A program made the position numbers and the translations under genes. Below the pieces are notes generated by a model. It was not told the origin of the DNA. It did not search any database and saw nothing but the letters and a program-made list of their open reading frames with translations. 40,381 nucleotides of DNA, taken from contig DATFXL010000080.1 of assembly GCA_035316025.1 (NCBI GenBank), forward strand, positions 1-40,381, in the 5' to 3' direction. The DNA is from JALZAA01 sp035316025 (lineage in GTDB: Bacteria; Actinomycetota; Acidimicrobiia; IMCC26256; JACDBD01). Every line of letters begins with the position of its first letter. Within the stretch, counting starts at the first letter, position 1. This document shows positions 18,659 to 27,304 of this stretch, one piece after another.

Positions 18659-19231
18659 CTACTTCGCCGCCCGCTGATACGTGAGGATAACGACCCCGTC
18701 GGGACCGACCTCCTTCGCGTCCGAGAGCTGCAGCCGGGTCAGGTCGCCCCCGTCGGAGAACAGTCGCTTCCCCCTCCCGAGGACGACGGGGAACACCATC
18801 AGCCGGTACTCGTCGACGAGGTCGAGCTCCTTGAGCGTGTTCACGAGCTGGGCGCTGCCGTGGACGACGATGTCGCCGTCGAATCGCTCCTTGAGATTCA
18901 TGACCTCGCCTGCCACATCTCCGCTGATGACGGTCGAGTTGTTCCAGTCGGGCTCGTCCAACGTCGTCGAGACGACGAACTTGGGCATGCCGTTGAACTT
19001 GTCGGCGAACTCCCCGTCCCGTGAGGGCCAGGCGTCGGCGAAGCCCTCGTAGGTGACCCGGCCGAGGAGGAGGGCGTCGCTCGCCATCGTCTCGTCGAGC
19101 TTGAACTGGTTGCCCTCGTCTCCGCGGTCGATCTGAAAGCTCCATCCGCCGTGCTCGTAGCTCTCGGCCCCGCCCGGGTCCTCGATGACACCGTCAGTAG
19201 AGATGAACTCGGTGACGACGATCTTTCCCAT
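18659..19231 (-). CDS. Dihydrofolate reductase family protein (RibD C-terminal-like)
   Basis: 190 residues. Start MGKIVVTEFISTDGVIEDPGG is the typical RibD_C/DHFR-family beginning, with its STDGVI. LLLGRVTYEGF and DIVVHGSAQLVNTL are the further family segments, and VFPVVLGRGKRLF is the canonical V-P-V-x-L-G-x-G-x-R-L-F end. It is probably an NADPH-dependent reductase of unknown substrate. The ribosome site is perfect (AAGGAGG, six bases before ATG 19231). It lies 24 bp behind the AHSA1 gene and should be in the ArsR operon. Confidence 0.88.
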   Translation of the reverse strand: MGKIVVTEFISTDGVIEDPGGAESYEHGGWSFQIDRGDEGNQFKLDETMASDALLLGRVTYEGFADAWPSRDGEFADKFNGMPKFVVSTTLDEPDWNNSTVISGDVAGEVMNLKERFDGDIVVHGSAQLVNTLKELDLVDEYRLMVFPVVLGRGKRLFSDGGDLTRLQLSDAKEVGPDGVVILTYQRAAK

Positions 19232-19255
19232 GGAAACCTCCTTGTTGTCCGCGGA

Positions 19256-19678
19256 TCAGTCCAGAGACGCGGCGAGCTTCTCGAACATGGTCGACCAGCC
19301 GTCGTAGGCCTGCGCCCCACCGGTGCGGCCGACGACGTGGCACGTCATCTCGGTGCGCCCGCCGAGATCGACGAAGGTGATCGTCACCAGCAGGTCGATA
19401 TCGCGGTCGCGCCAGACCAGTCGCTCCGGCTCGTCCACCTCGAGGTAGGTGCCGCCAGACGGATAATTCCTGTGATCGGCGTCGTCGATCATCGTCAGCT
19501 CGAACGTGCCGCCTGGCCGCACGTCCATGGTGATGGTCGAGCGCGGGGTCGTGAAGCCGCGCGGCCCGAACCAGCGCGCGACCTGCTCGGGTTCTATCCA
19601 CGCCTTCCAGACCAGCTCGCGAGGCGCCTCGAAGACGCGCGTGATCGTGAACTCCCGGTCGACGGGCGTGTCAGCCAT
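19256..19678 (-). CDS. SRPBCC/AHSA1-domain protein
   Basis: 140 residues. FTITRVFEAPRELVWKAWIEPEQVARWFGPRGF is the unmistakable beginning of the AHSA1 (START-like) fold; the end has TEMTCHVVG and a helix with GWSTMFEKLAASL. The ATG overlaps the ArsR stop by 8 bp, so it is coupled. ArsR regulators paired with AHSA1 proteins are common in bacteria; the AHSA1 protein binds a small hydrophobic ligand, and its exact task is unknown. Confidence 0.9.
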   Translation of the reverse strand: MADTPVDREFTITRVFEAPRELVWKAWIEPEQVARWFGPRGFTTPRSTITMDVRPGGTFELTMIDDADHRNYPSGGTYLEVDEPERLVWRDRDIDLLVTITFVDLGGRTEMTCHVVGRTGGAQAYDGWSTMFEKLAASLD

Positions 19679-20006
19679 CGCGCTCCGCCTGCAGGGCACG
19701 GAGGTGGTCGTCGAGGCGGTCGAAGCTGGCCTCGAAGAACTCCCGGTATCGCGCCAGCCAGCCGGCGGCGTCCTGCAGGGGAAGGCCCCGCAGCCGGGCC
19801 GGCCTCCATTGGGCGGCGCGCCCCCGGGTCACGAGCCCCGCGTGCTCCAGCACCCTCAGGTGCTTGGACACCGCTTGAACCGTGACAGGGAAGGGCCGGG
19901 CCAGCTCGTTGACCGTCGCCTCGCCGTCGGCCAGGCGCTCGAGGATCGCCCGGCGGGTGGGGTCGGCAAGGGCCGCGAAGGTGGTGCTGAGCTGGTCGAC
20001 CGCCAC
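19671..20006 (-). CDS. ArsR-family transcriptional regulator
   Basis: 111 residues. The winged HTH is clear: LADPTRRAILERLADGEATVNELARPF, then VTVQAVSKHLRVLEHAGLVTRGR, the strongest part of the family signature. No metal-binding Cys pair is visible, so it is probably not a metal sensor; the type coupled to AHSA1 proteins usually lacks one. It should repress its own operon, and the repeats at 20015-20042 just upstream are candidate operators. The first gene of ArsR / AHSA1 / DHFR-like. Confidence 0.92.
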   Translation of the reverse strand: MAVDQLSTTFAALADPTRRAILERLADGEATVNELARPFPVTVQAVSKHLRVLEHAGLVTRGRAAQWRPARLRGLPLQDAAGWLARYREFFEASFDRLDDHLRALQAERDG

Positions 20007-20014
20007 GTGATCAC

Positions 20015-20042
20015 CCGAACGGTTGATGAACCGAACGGTTGA
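20015..20042. promoter_or_regulatory. Probable ArsR operator: two CCGAACGGTTGA copies
   Basis: CCGAACGGTTGA occurs at 20015-20026 and 20031-20042, sixteen bases apart start to start. The second copy is preceded by AA, giving the inverted repeat AACCG-AA-CGGTT (20029-20040), a typical dimer site. It lies 9-36 bp upstream of the ArsR start, so self-repression is the simplest reading. Confidence 0.6.
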
Positions 20043-20064
20043 CTACACCGACACGCCCCCGAGG

Positions 20065-20691
20065 TCAAGTCCCGTGCCGCTCTCGCAGCTCCGCCAGCGC
20101 GGCCTCCGCGTGCTCGAGCTCGTCCCGGGCTCGTTCGACCCTGGCCTCGGCTGCCTCGAGCGCGGCCCGGGCCTGGGCCTCTCGCCGCTCGGCGACCCGG
20201 TCCCGCGCGCGCGTCGGCCGCTCTTTGGCCGGCCGCTCCGGCAGCTCGAGGTCGTCGCGCAGACCGAACCCGCCGCCCGAGGCGACTTCGGCGGTGACGT
20301 CGGCCTCGATGGCGCCGAGCACCTCGTCGTGATGATGGCGGGGGCGCTGGTCGGCGGAAAGAACGTCGTCGACGGTGCGACCCAACGCCGCCATTGCGCG
20401 GCGTCGCTCGGCGGTGGCGTCGGAGAGTGCGCTGCGATCGCCGCGGGTGATCGCCGCTTCCTGGGCTTCGGCGACCCGCCGGACGGCCGACCGGAGGCCC
20501 TCGACCTCGCGGGCGTGATGCCGGAGCACATGGTCGGCGACCCAGCGTGTCACCGTCGGCTTCCGGAGCTTCTTCACCGTGGCCGCCTCGTCCGACTTGC
20601 CCTCGGACTTCAGCTTCTTGGCCAGGGCATCCCGAGCGGCGACAAACTCCTCGGGCGGGACGTCGGCGAGATCGTCACGCTCGTCCTGCAT
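20065..20691 (-). CDS. Charged coiled-coil protein of unknown function
   Basis: 208 residues from ATG 20691; a GTG at 20709 is possible, neither has a good ribosome site. A helical N-terminal part (EEFVAARDALAKKLKSEGKSD, then TVKKLRKPTVTRWVADHVL) is followed by a charged coiled coil of Arg/Glu/Ala repeats that ends RERHGT. This pattern recurs in actinobacterial hypothetical proteins, but I know no function. It is divergent from the 20731 gene. Confidence 0.7.
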   Translation of the reverse strand: MQDERDDLADVPPEEFVAARDALAKKLKSEGKSDEAATVKKLRKPTVTRWVADHVLRHHAREVEGLRSAVRRVAEAQEAAITRGDRSALSDATAERRRAMAALGRTVDDVLSADQRPRHHHDEVLGAIEADVTAEVASGGGFGLRDDLELPERPAKERPTRARDRVAERREAQARAALEAAEARVERARDELEHAEAALAELRERHGT

Positions 20692-20730
20692 CGGCGGAGA
20701 GCCTGGCACGGGTGAGGAGGAGAGTCACAC

Positions 20731-21102
20731 ATGGTGGTGACAGGTTCACTGATCGCCGAGAGCCTCCGGACAGGTGCCGGCCTCGAAGGTGTCACCCTGA
20801 CCGTGCGGCGGATCTTCCGCGAGCACGCCGGTGATCCGCGCGCGGGACAACCGCGGACCTGGACGTTCATCGAGTTCGTCGCCGCTGTCGCCGACGCCAG
20901 CCGTCTGGCGGGCGCGCTCAGCCGGGCCCTCGACGAGCGGCTCGGCTGGTACTGCGACTTCCGCTCACCGACGGAGACGTTCGTGGTCTTCTCCAAGCGC
21001 GTCTTCCGCTACCCACGCGGCGACGCCGACGGCCGGGCAGAGGCTGAGGCGCACGCGCGCGCGGTCGGTGTGCCCGAGGCCCAGCTCGATTGGCCCGAGT
21101 AG
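20731..21102 (+). CDS. Conserved-looking protein of unknown function
   Basis: 123 residues. Features are a GVTLTVRRIFREHAGD segment, a helical middle with FIEFVAAVADASRLAGALSRAL, then an aromatic GWYCDFRSPTE core and a charged tail ending QLDWPE. The gene has a strong purine-rich ribosome site (GAGGAGGAGAG at about 20713-20723). I recognise no domain. It is divergent from the coiled-coil gene, with 39 bp between starts. Confidence 0.65.
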   Translation: MVVTGSLIAESLRTGAGLEGVTLTVRRIFREHAGDPRAGQPRTWTFIEFVAAVADASRLAGALSRALDERLGWYCDFRSPTETFVVFSKRVFRYPRGDADGRAEAEAHARAVGVPEAQLDWPE

Positions 21103-21114
21103 GAGCGCGTTCTC

Positions 21115-22719
21115 TCAGCGGCGCTCGAACGTGTACCCGGCGGCTTCGCGATCCCAGGTCGCGTCAGTGACGCCCTCGTCGCGCAGCTGGTACTTCAGCA
21201 CCCGGCCGACGGGGTTGCGCGGGAGGTCGTCGCGGAACTCGATGTACCGCGGCACTGCGAAGTACGGGACGCGCTCGACGCTCCACTCGCACAGCTCAGC
21301 TTCCGTGACGGTGGCGCCGGGCTGGAGCACGGCCGTGACCTTGACCTCGTCCTCGTTGACGTCGCTCGCCACCGAGTGCACGGCGACGTCCTTGATCCCC
21401 TCGTGCCCGTGATAGGTGCGCTCCATCTCGAAGCTGGAGATGTTCTCCCCCCGTCGGCGCAGGTAGTCCTTCTTGCGGTCGACGAAGAACAGGAAGTCGT
21501 CGTCGTCGAGCCGGGCGAGGTCGCCGGTGTGGAACCAGAGGTTGAGCAGCACCGCGAGCGTGTCCTCGGGCCGGCGCCAGTAGCCGGCGAACATCAGGTT
21601 GGGGCCCGTCGGCCGACACACGATCTCGCCGATCTCCCCCACCGGTACCTCGACGTCGTCGTCGTCGACGAGGCGCACGTCGAAATCGACGGTGTTCGGT
21701 TTCCCGGCCGCACCGGGCTTGTTCGGCTCGCCGGCCGCCAACATGGAGATCAGCGACGCCTCGGTCAGGCCGTAGCCGGCGCTGAAGGTCTTGCTGCCGA
21801 ACCGCTCGTTCCAGATGCGGTCGATGTCGGGCGGCATCGGCGCCGCCGCGCACAGGCGCAGCCGGTGTCCCTGCTGATCGGGATGCTCCTCGGCGTCGGC
21901 GACGAGAATAGCGAGCGAGCCGAGCATCGACGCGATCGTCGCGCCCGTGCGACGCACCTCGGGCCAGAAGCGCGACACCGAGAACCGCCGCGCCACGGCC
22001 GACTTGCCGCCCACGAGGAGCGTCCCGACGACGCAGATGGAGATGGCGTTGAAGTGGAAGAGCGGCAACGGCGTGATGACGACGTCGTCCGGCCGACGTT
22101 GCCAGGCGCGGGCAACCTGATCGGCGAGCGCCACGATGTAGTTGTGCGGGAGCATGCACCCCTTCGACGGCCCGGTCGTTCCCGCCGTGTAGATGAAGCA
22201 GGCGAGGTCGGCCGGGCGGACGTCGGCGTCGGGCATCGGGTCGTCGGTCGAGGACGCGAGCAGCCCGTCCCAGTCCTGGACGGGAACGGCGTCGATCACC
22301 TCGTCGGGCGGTCCGACGACGATCGCCGCGTCGAGCTCGGGGGCGTCGCTTACCGCGATGGGCGCGACGCGACCGGCGAAATCGCCCTGCACGACGATCA
22401 CCTTCGACCCGGAGTCCGCCAGCTGGTGGCGGAGGAAGTCGCCCTTGTACGCGGTGTTCACGGGCACCTGCACCGCGCCGAGCTTCAACGCCGCGAAGAA
22501 CGAGACGACCTGGGGGGGCCCGTTCTCCAAGAGCGTGGCGACGCGGTCGCCCTTCTGGATCCCGAGCTCGGCGAGGGCGCGGGCGAGCCGGTTGCTCTCG
22601 GCGTCCATCCGGCGGGCGCTGTACTCGTCGCCTTCGAAATCGAGGTACGGCCCGTCGGGGTCGTCGGCGAGGCGGCGGTCGAGCGCCTCGAGCACGGTCG
22701 TCTGCGGCCGGACAGTCAT
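21115..22719 (-). CDS. AMP-dependent acyl-CoA synthetase/ligase
   Basis: 534 residues, ANL superfamily. ATP motif YTAGTTGPSKG lies near 190; further motifs are GYGLTEASL, YWRRPEDT and WFHTGDLARLDDDDF, then KKDYLRRRGENIS. The final lysine of adenylation is in NPVGRVLKYQLRDE, near the C-terminus. It activates an acid with ATP and CoA. The start is ATG 22719; the long extension to 22863 is low-complexity arginine and unsupported. It is divergent from the OsmC gene, with a palindrome between them. Substrate unknown. Confidence 0.92.
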   Translation of the reverse strand: MTVRPQTTVLEALDRRLADDPDGPYLDFEGDEYSARRMDAESNRLARALAELGIQKGDRVATLLENGPPQVVSFFAALKLGAVQVPVNTAYKGDFLRHQLADSGSKVIVVQGDFAGRVAPIAVSDAPELDAAIVVGPPDEVIDAVPVQDWDGLLASSTDDPMPDADVRPADLACFIYTAGTTGPSKGCMLPHNYIVALADQVARAWQRRPDDVVITPLPLFHFNAISICVVGTLLVGGKSAVARRFSVSRFWPEVRRTGATIASMLGSLAILVADAEEHPDQQGHRLRLCAAAPMPPDIDRIWNERFGSKTFSAGYGLTEASLISMLAAGEPNKPGAAGKPNTVDFDVRLVDDDDVEVPVGEIGEIVCRPTGPNLMFAGYWRRPEDTLAVLLNLWFHTGDLARLDDDDFLFFVDRKKDYLRRRGENISSFEMERTYHGHEGIKDVAVHSVASDVNEDEVKVTAVLQPGATVTEAELCEWSVERVPYFAVPRYIEFRDDLPRNPVGRVLKYQLRDEGVTDATWDREAAGYTFERR

Positions 22720-22721
22720 GA

Positions 22722-22737
22722 AACGGACATTACCGTT
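22722..22737. promoter_or_regulatory. Inverted repeat AACGG-N6-CCGTT in divergent promoter
   Basis: AACGG (22722-22726) and CCGTT (22733-22737) flank ACATTA. It lies just before the acyl-CoA ligase start (22719) and 48 bp from the OsmC start (22785), where a shared operator would be expected. No regulator gene is nearby. Confidence 0.4.
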
Positions 22738-22784
22738 ATGAACATCGTCCCTCTCCGTCGCGACCGGTACCGTCCGTCGCCACG

Positions 22785-23261
22785 ATGAGCGACGCCTCCC
22801 GCGTGCACCGGTACACCGCGTCGTGTGCGTGGCACGGGTCGACCGCGGCCGGGTACGCCGCATACGACCGCCGCCACCGGGCGACGTCCCCGCCGGCGCC
22901 GGAGTCCCTCGAGCTCTCGAGCGACCCGGCGTTCCGAGGCGACACCGCGCTGCTCAACCCGGAGCAGCTGCTGGTGATGGCGGCGGCGTCGTGCCAGCTG
23001 CTGTCCTTCCTGGCGGTCGCCGCCCGGGCCCGGATCGAAGTCGTCGACTATCAGGACGACGCCGAAGGAGAGATGCCCGAGGAGGACCGGCCGATACGGA
23101 TCACCCGAATCACGCTCCGACCGCGGATCACGATCCGCGGCGCCGTCGACGACGCCCGCATCCACCAGCTCTGCGAGGTGGCGCACCGCGAGTGCTTCAT
23201 CTCGAACAGCCTGAACACCGAGGTCGTGATCGAACCCGAGGTGATACGAACTACGGGCTGA
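22785..23261 (+). CDS. OsmC family protein
   Basis: 158 residues. The two active-site cysteines of OsmC-type peroxidases are visible: MAAASCQLLSFLAVAARA and the C-terminal HRECFISNSL. Such proteins reduce organic peroxides with thiols. The start, ATG 22785, has a weak ribosome site. Its 3' end overlaps the convergent carboxyltransferase gene by 11 bp. Its divergent position relative to the acyl-CoA ligase hints at co-regulation with fatty-acid metabolism. Confidence 0.85.
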   Translation: MSDASRVHRYTASCAWHGSTAAGYAAYDRRHRATSPPAPESLELSSDPAFRGDTALLNPEQLLVMAAASCQLLSFLAVAARARIEVVDYQDDAEGEMPEEDRPIRITRITLRPRITIRGAVDDARIHQLCEVAHRECFISNSLNTEVVIEPEVIRTTG

Positions 23262-24768
23262 TGCCGTAGTGGCGGACGGGTTCCGGCGGTTGCGAACGAC
23301 GGGCCGACGTGAGGCGTAGCGCGGCGAGAAGCGCGTTGCGGAGCTCGCCGGGCTCGATCACCTCGTCGTAGCTCATCGTGTCGGCCGACGAGTAGGCGCC
23401 ACCGAGCTCGGCATTTTCGAGAACGCGTTGTGTGTCCTCGTCGACGCCGGCGGCCGCACCCCCGCCGGCGGCGGGCATCGCGCCCAGGCGGGCACCGGGC
23501 AACGCCAGCGTGACCGTCTGGCGGTCGAACGGGTTCATGCCCATCAGCGAGCTGCCGAAGCCGTACGCCTTGCGTAGCGTGACGTGCAGCTTCGGAGAAC
23601 GCACGCGCGCCTGCGCCGCGAACATTCGCGCCGCGTGCCGCAGCACGCCGCTGCGCTCGGCAGCGGTGCCCGCCAGCACCCCCGGATTGTCGGCGAGAAA
23701 GACCAGGGGCAGGTGGAACGCGTCGGCGACGGCGATGAAGTGCGCCGCCTTGTCGCCGGTGTCGCGATCGATGGCACCCGCCTTGGCGGCCGGCTGGTTG
23801 GCGATCAGGGCGACGGGTTCGCCGCCCAGGCGAGCGAGCGCGGTGACGACGGGCCGGCCGAAGGCGGGCTCGACCTCGAGCACCGAGCCCCGGTCGGCGA
23901 CGAGGTCGATGACGGCCCGGACGTCGTAACTGCGACGCGGTTCGGCGGGGATCACCTCGGTGAGCGCGCCGACACCGCGAGGGCCGGTGTCGTCGGCGCC
24001 GGCAGGCTCGAGTGGGTACTGCCAGGCGTTCGACGGGAAGTACCCGAGGTAGCGGCGAACGAGGTCGAGCGCGGCGCCGTCGTCCGGGGCGGCGTTGTGC
24101 GCGACGCCGCTCATGGTCGTGTGCACGGCGGTGCCGCCGAGCTCGTCCTTCGTGACCTCCTCGCCCGTCGCTTCGCTCACGAGCGGCGGGCCTGCCGAGA
24201 AGAGCGAAGCGCCCTCGACCATGATCACGAAGTCCATCAGCGGCGCGGTCAACGCCCCGTGCCCCGCCGACGGTCCCATCACCACCGCGACCGTCGGGAC
24301 GAGGCCGGAGAGGTGGGCCAGGGTCTGGAGGTCGTTCGGCGCCCGCCCGCGGCGTTCGAACGCGTTCTGCGTCCGTTCGCCGGCGCCTTCGAGCAGCATC
24401 ACGAGCGGGACGTGCTCCTGGCCGGCGAGCTCGGCGAGCCGCTGGCGCTTCGCCGTCGTGCCCAGGCCGATCGAACCGCCCATGACGGTGAAGTCCTCGG
24501 CACCGACGAGCACCGGCCGCGCGTCGATCAGGCCGTGCCCGGCGATCAGCCCGTCGGCCGGGACGGGCGGAATCACACCGCGGTGGACCGACCCGACGAG
24601 CGTGCCGAGCTCGACGAACGTGTCGGGATCGAGGAGCCGCTCGACCCGAGCGCGGGCGTCGAGGCGACCGCCCCGGCGCTGCCGATCGAGGCGATCGCTG
24701 CCGCCCATCGCGCGCGCCGTGTCGCGGCGTTGCTGGAGGTCCTTGAGCAGGTCACTCCATTCGCTCAT
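23251..24768 (-). CDS. Acyl-CoA carboxylase carboxyltransferase (beta) subunit
   Basis: 505 residues, the usual two crotonase-like domains. The start has KDLQQRRDTARAMGG and RLDARARVERLLDPDTFVELG, a typical beta-subunit beginning. Motifs include GSIGLGTTAKRQRLAELAG with VPLVMLLEGAGER, and the second domain's PLVFLADNPGVLAGT, RMFAAQARVR and LRKAYGFGSSLMG. It moves CO2 from biotin to an acyl-CoA. No biotin carboxylase gene is in the window. The start ATG 24768 lies 8 bp after the acyl-CoA dehydrogenase stop: same operon. Confidence 0.9.
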   Translation of the reverse strand: MSEWSDLLKDLQQRRDTARAMGGSDRLDRQRRGGRLDARARVERLLDPDTFVELGTLVGSVHRGVIPPVPADGLIAGHGLIDARPVLVGAEDFTVMGGSIGLGTTAKRQRLAELAGQEHVPLVMLLEGAGERTQNAFERRGRAPNDLQTLAHLSGLVPTVAVVMGPSAGHGALTAPLMDFVIMVEGASLFSAGPPLVSEATGEEVTKDELGGTAVHTTMSGVAHNAAPDDGAALDLVRRYLGYFPSNAWQYPLEPAGADDTGPRGVGALTEVIPAEPRRSYDVRAVIDLVADRGSVLEVEPAFGRPVVTALARLGGEPVALIANQPAAKAGAIDRDTGDKAAHFIAVADAFHLPLVFLADNPGVLAGTAAERSGVLRHAARMFAAQARVRSPKLHVTLRKAYGFGSSLMGMNPFDRQTVTLALPGARLGAMPAAGGGAAAGVDEDTQRVLENAELGGAYSSADTMSYDEVIEPGELRNALLAALRLTSARRSQPPEPVRHYGISP

Positions 24769-24776
24769 GCTGCGTC

Positions 24777-25706
24777 TCAGGGGTACGGCAAGGTCGCCGA
24801 CACCGCGTCGGCGTGGTCGTCGACGGAACCGAGCACCGTGTCGAGCACCCATGCCCGCTTCAGGTACAGGTGGACGTCGACGTCCCAGGTGAAGCCCATC
24901 CCGCCGTGCACTTGGGTCGCGGCCTTGCCGTTGGTGATGGCGGCCTCGCCCGCGAGCATCTTGGCCCCGGCGACGGCGCGGGCGACGTCGTCGACGTAGG
25001 GGTCGTCGATCGTGCAGGCGGCCGCGTGCACCGACGCCCGTGCGACTTCGGCGCGGACGCGCATGTCGGCAAGGATGTGCTTGACGGCCTGGAACGACCC
25101 GATGGGCCGCTCGAACTGTCGCCGCTCCTTCGCGTACGAGACGGAGAGGTCGGTGCAGGCGTTGGCGAGGCCGACGAGGAACGCGGCGGACACCACCGCG
25201 CCCTCGCGCCGCCACCGGGCGACGAGGTCGGCGTCGCCGACCACTTCACCGACCGGTAGCCGGCCGACACGATGGACGGGCGTGAGCGGGTCGAGCGGGC
25301 GTGAGATCGGAACCGCGTCTGCGACCTTGCCCGCCGCTACCGCGCGCACCGCGTCGTCGTCGACGATCAACAGGGTGTCGAGCACGTCGAGATGCTCGAC
25401 CATCCACGGGGGCCGACGGTCGGCCACCTCGAGGCCACCGGCCACCCCGTCGACCAGGCCGTGCGAGAGGTACATCCAGACGAGCGGTCCGGGCACGACC
25501 GCGCGCCCCAGTTCCTCGAACACGACGGTGGCGTCGGCCACGCCGAAGCCGTCAGATCGCAGCGAGAAGACACCGGCGCCCGCCAACTCGGCGTGCGCGT
25601 CCCGATCGAACCCGGCCCGCACGCGCTTGATCGGGAACCGCCCCTCGCAGAGGCTCCGGATGCCGTCGCGCAACGCGACCTGGTCGTCGCTCAGTTCGAA
25701 GTCCAC
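24777..25706 (-). CDS. Acyl-CoA dehydrogenase, short subunit
   Basis: 309 residues from GTG 25706, with GAGGGA as ribosome site. It has the ACAD N-terminal helix (DFELSDDQVALRDGIRSL) and the C-terminal parts RRQFERPIGSFQAVKHILADM and QVHGGMGFTWDVDVHLYLKRA. The middle beta domain is reduced, so it is about 70 residues shorter than the neighbour. Overlap with the upstream ACAD is 16 bp. A heteromer of the two is likely, as in known alpha2beta2 acyl-CoA dehydrogenases of sterol degradation. Confidence 0.85.
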   Translation of the reverse strand: MDFELSDDQVALRDGIRSLCEGRFPIKRVRAGFDRDAHAELAGAGVFSLRSDGFGVADATVVFEELGRAVVPGPLVWMYLSHGLVDGVAGGLEVADRRPPWMVEHLDVLDTLLIVDDDAVRAVAAGKVADAVPISRPLDPLTPVHRVGRLPVGEVVGDADLVARWRREGAVVSAAFLVGLANACTDLSVSYAKERRQFERPIGSFQAVKHILADMRVRAEVARASVHAAACTIDDPYVDDVARAVAGAKMLAGEAAITNGKAATQVHGGMGFTWDVDVHLYLKRAWVLDTVLGSVDDHADAVSATLPYP

Positions 25707-26839
25707 GGCTGTTCCCTCGGGAGACCGAGCAGGCGCTCCGAGATGATGTTGCGCTGAATCTGGGACGTTCCCGCCGCGATCGTGAGCGCGAGGGTGCGGA
25801 GCCGTTCGACGACGAACTCGTTGTCGATGTCGAGTGCGCTCCGATCGAGCACGCGCACCGACAGGTCGCCGAGCTTCTGGCGACTCTCCGAATAGGCCAG
25901 CTTCACCATGAGGGCGCCGTCGCCGGGTGAGCCGTCGCGTGCCGCGCGCGACACGTTGCGCTTCGTCAAGGCCCACACAGCGTCGAGCTCCGCCACCACG
26001 TGACCGAGCTCGTGGCGATGCGCAGGGTCGCGTGCGATTCCGGCGAGGTCCTCCGCCATGCGACGAGCTTCGACGAGCTCGCTCGCGAACGCCGTCCCCC
26101 GCTCGAAGGCGAACGTGACCTGCGTGATGCGCCAGCCGTCGTTCTCGGTGCCGACTCGGTTGGCCACGGGCACGCGTACGTCGTCGAGGAACACCTCACA
26201 GAACTCCGATGACCCGATCACGGTGTCGATCGGGCGGACGTCGATGCCGGGCGTGTCCATGGGCAGGATCAGCCAGCTGATGCCGCGATGCTTGGGCGCG
26301 TCGGGATCGGTGCGCACGAGCAGCTCGCCGTAGTCGGCGATGTGCGCGAACGAGCACCAGATCTTCTGGCCGTTGACGACGTAGTGGTCGCCGTCGCGCA
26401 CCGCGTTCGTCCGCAGGGCGGCGAGATCGGATCCGGCGCCTGGCTCCGAGAACCCCTGGCACCACACCTCGTCGCCGCGCAGGACTGGCGGCAGGTAGCG
26501 GGCCTTCTGCTCGTCGCTGCCCTCGGTCATGATCGTCGGCCCGGCGTGGAGGGAGCCGACGAAGTTCACGCCGACGTACGGGGCCCGGGCCCGGGTCGTC
26601 TCCTCGAGGTACACGAGCTGCTCCGACGGCGAGGCGTCCCGACCCCCGAACTCGCGGGGCCAGTTGATGCCTGCGTAGCCGGCGTCGAAGAGGCGTCGCT
26701 GCCAGTCGGTGTCGTACCGACGGCGGCCGGCCCAGTCGTCCCAGCTCGGGCGGGGCGGCAGGTCGGGCAGCGTCCGCTCGAGCCAGGCCCGCAACTCGGT
26801 GCGGAATGCCTCGTCCGACGCCGAGTAGCGGAGATCCAT
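25691..26839 (-). CDS. Acyl-CoA dehydrogenase, full-length subunit
   Basis: 382 residues, normal length. It shows the family parts: SDEAFRTELRAWLERTLP, WCQGFSEPGAGSDLAALRT (flavin/substrate region), and C-terminal AAGTSQIQRNIISERLLGLP. The glutamate of the typical Y-E-G-T site is replaced (IAAGT), as in members with another catalytic base. It oxidises acyl-CoA to enoyl-CoA using FAD. First gene of a three-gene operon (two ACADs, carboxyltransferase); a TGACG palindrome lies 24 bp before the ATG. Confidence 0.92.
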   Translation of the reverse strand: MDLRYSASDEAFRTELRAWLERTLPDLPPRPSWDDWAGRRRYDTDWQRRLFDAGYAGINWPREFGGRDASPSEQLVYLEETTRARAPYVGVNFVGSLHAGPTIMTEGSDEQKARYLPPVLRGDEVWCQGFSEPGAGSDLAALRTNAVRDGDHYVVNGQKIWCSFAHIADYGELLVRTDPDAPKHRGISWLILPMDTPGIDVRPIDTVIGSSEFCEVFLDDVRVPVANRVGTENDGWRITQVTFAFERGTAFASELVEARRMAEDLAGIARDPAHRHELGHVVAELDAVWALTKRNVSRAARDGSPGDGALMVKLAYSESRQKLGDLSVRVLDRSALDIDNEFVVERLRTLALTIAAGTSQIQRNIISERLLGLPREQPWTSN

Positions 26840-27304
26840 GGGCCCGGAGTGTACGGGTTGAATCTGACGGGGCGTCAGAGCGTTCCCGTCCGGCTCCTTC
26901 CCGGCTTGTGCCGTCGTGTCCGCCTGACCAGCGGTTTCAGGCAGCGCATCACCGAAATGTCGTGCCGTCCGGCCTTGCCCGTCCCGTGCGATCGCCGCGG
27001 GAGAGCTTGGTCGACCTTTCTCCGAGCTGGCGACCAGTCATGGGACGCAGAACGGCAGATATGAGCGAGCGAGTCACGCTTCTGGCGTTCGACTGCAACG
27101 AGCCGGCGCGCTCAGCGTGTCGTGGGCGGTCCCTGCGCGACTCGCTCCCGGTGAGCCATCCGCTCTGGGGCGGATCCTGCATAGCGATGACGCCGACCGC
27201 TGGAGATCCGGGGGCTTCGGCACATGTCGAAACTGTCGGCGGCCCTCACGATCGATCGGTGCCCCCCGGTGTAGCCGCGCCGAGGAGTGGGAACACTCTC
27301 GTGC
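26840..27304. other. 465-bp stretch without a convincing gene
   Basis: The left end holds the promoter and operator (26863-26879) of the dehydrogenase operon. The remainder has open frames on both strands, but their predicted residues are not protein-like. I see no repeat or RNA gene. Confidence 0.5.
26863..26879. promoter_or_regulatory. Palindromic operator TCTGACG-GGG-CGTCAGA, site 1
   Basis: A perfect inverted repeat of 7+3+7 bases, 24 bp upstream of the acyl-CoA dehydrogenase start at 26839. Near-identical sites lie at the same kind of position before 30782 and 38887, which makes a chance occurrence unlikely. The pattern is typical of TetR-family dimers, but no TetR gene is in the window. 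Confidence 0.7.

Noticed and set aside
27061..27300. Plus-strand open frame starting MSERVTLLAFDCNEP
   Set aside because: Only the first 20 residues look protein-like; it then becomes low-complexity, and it overlaps the better candidate at 27305.
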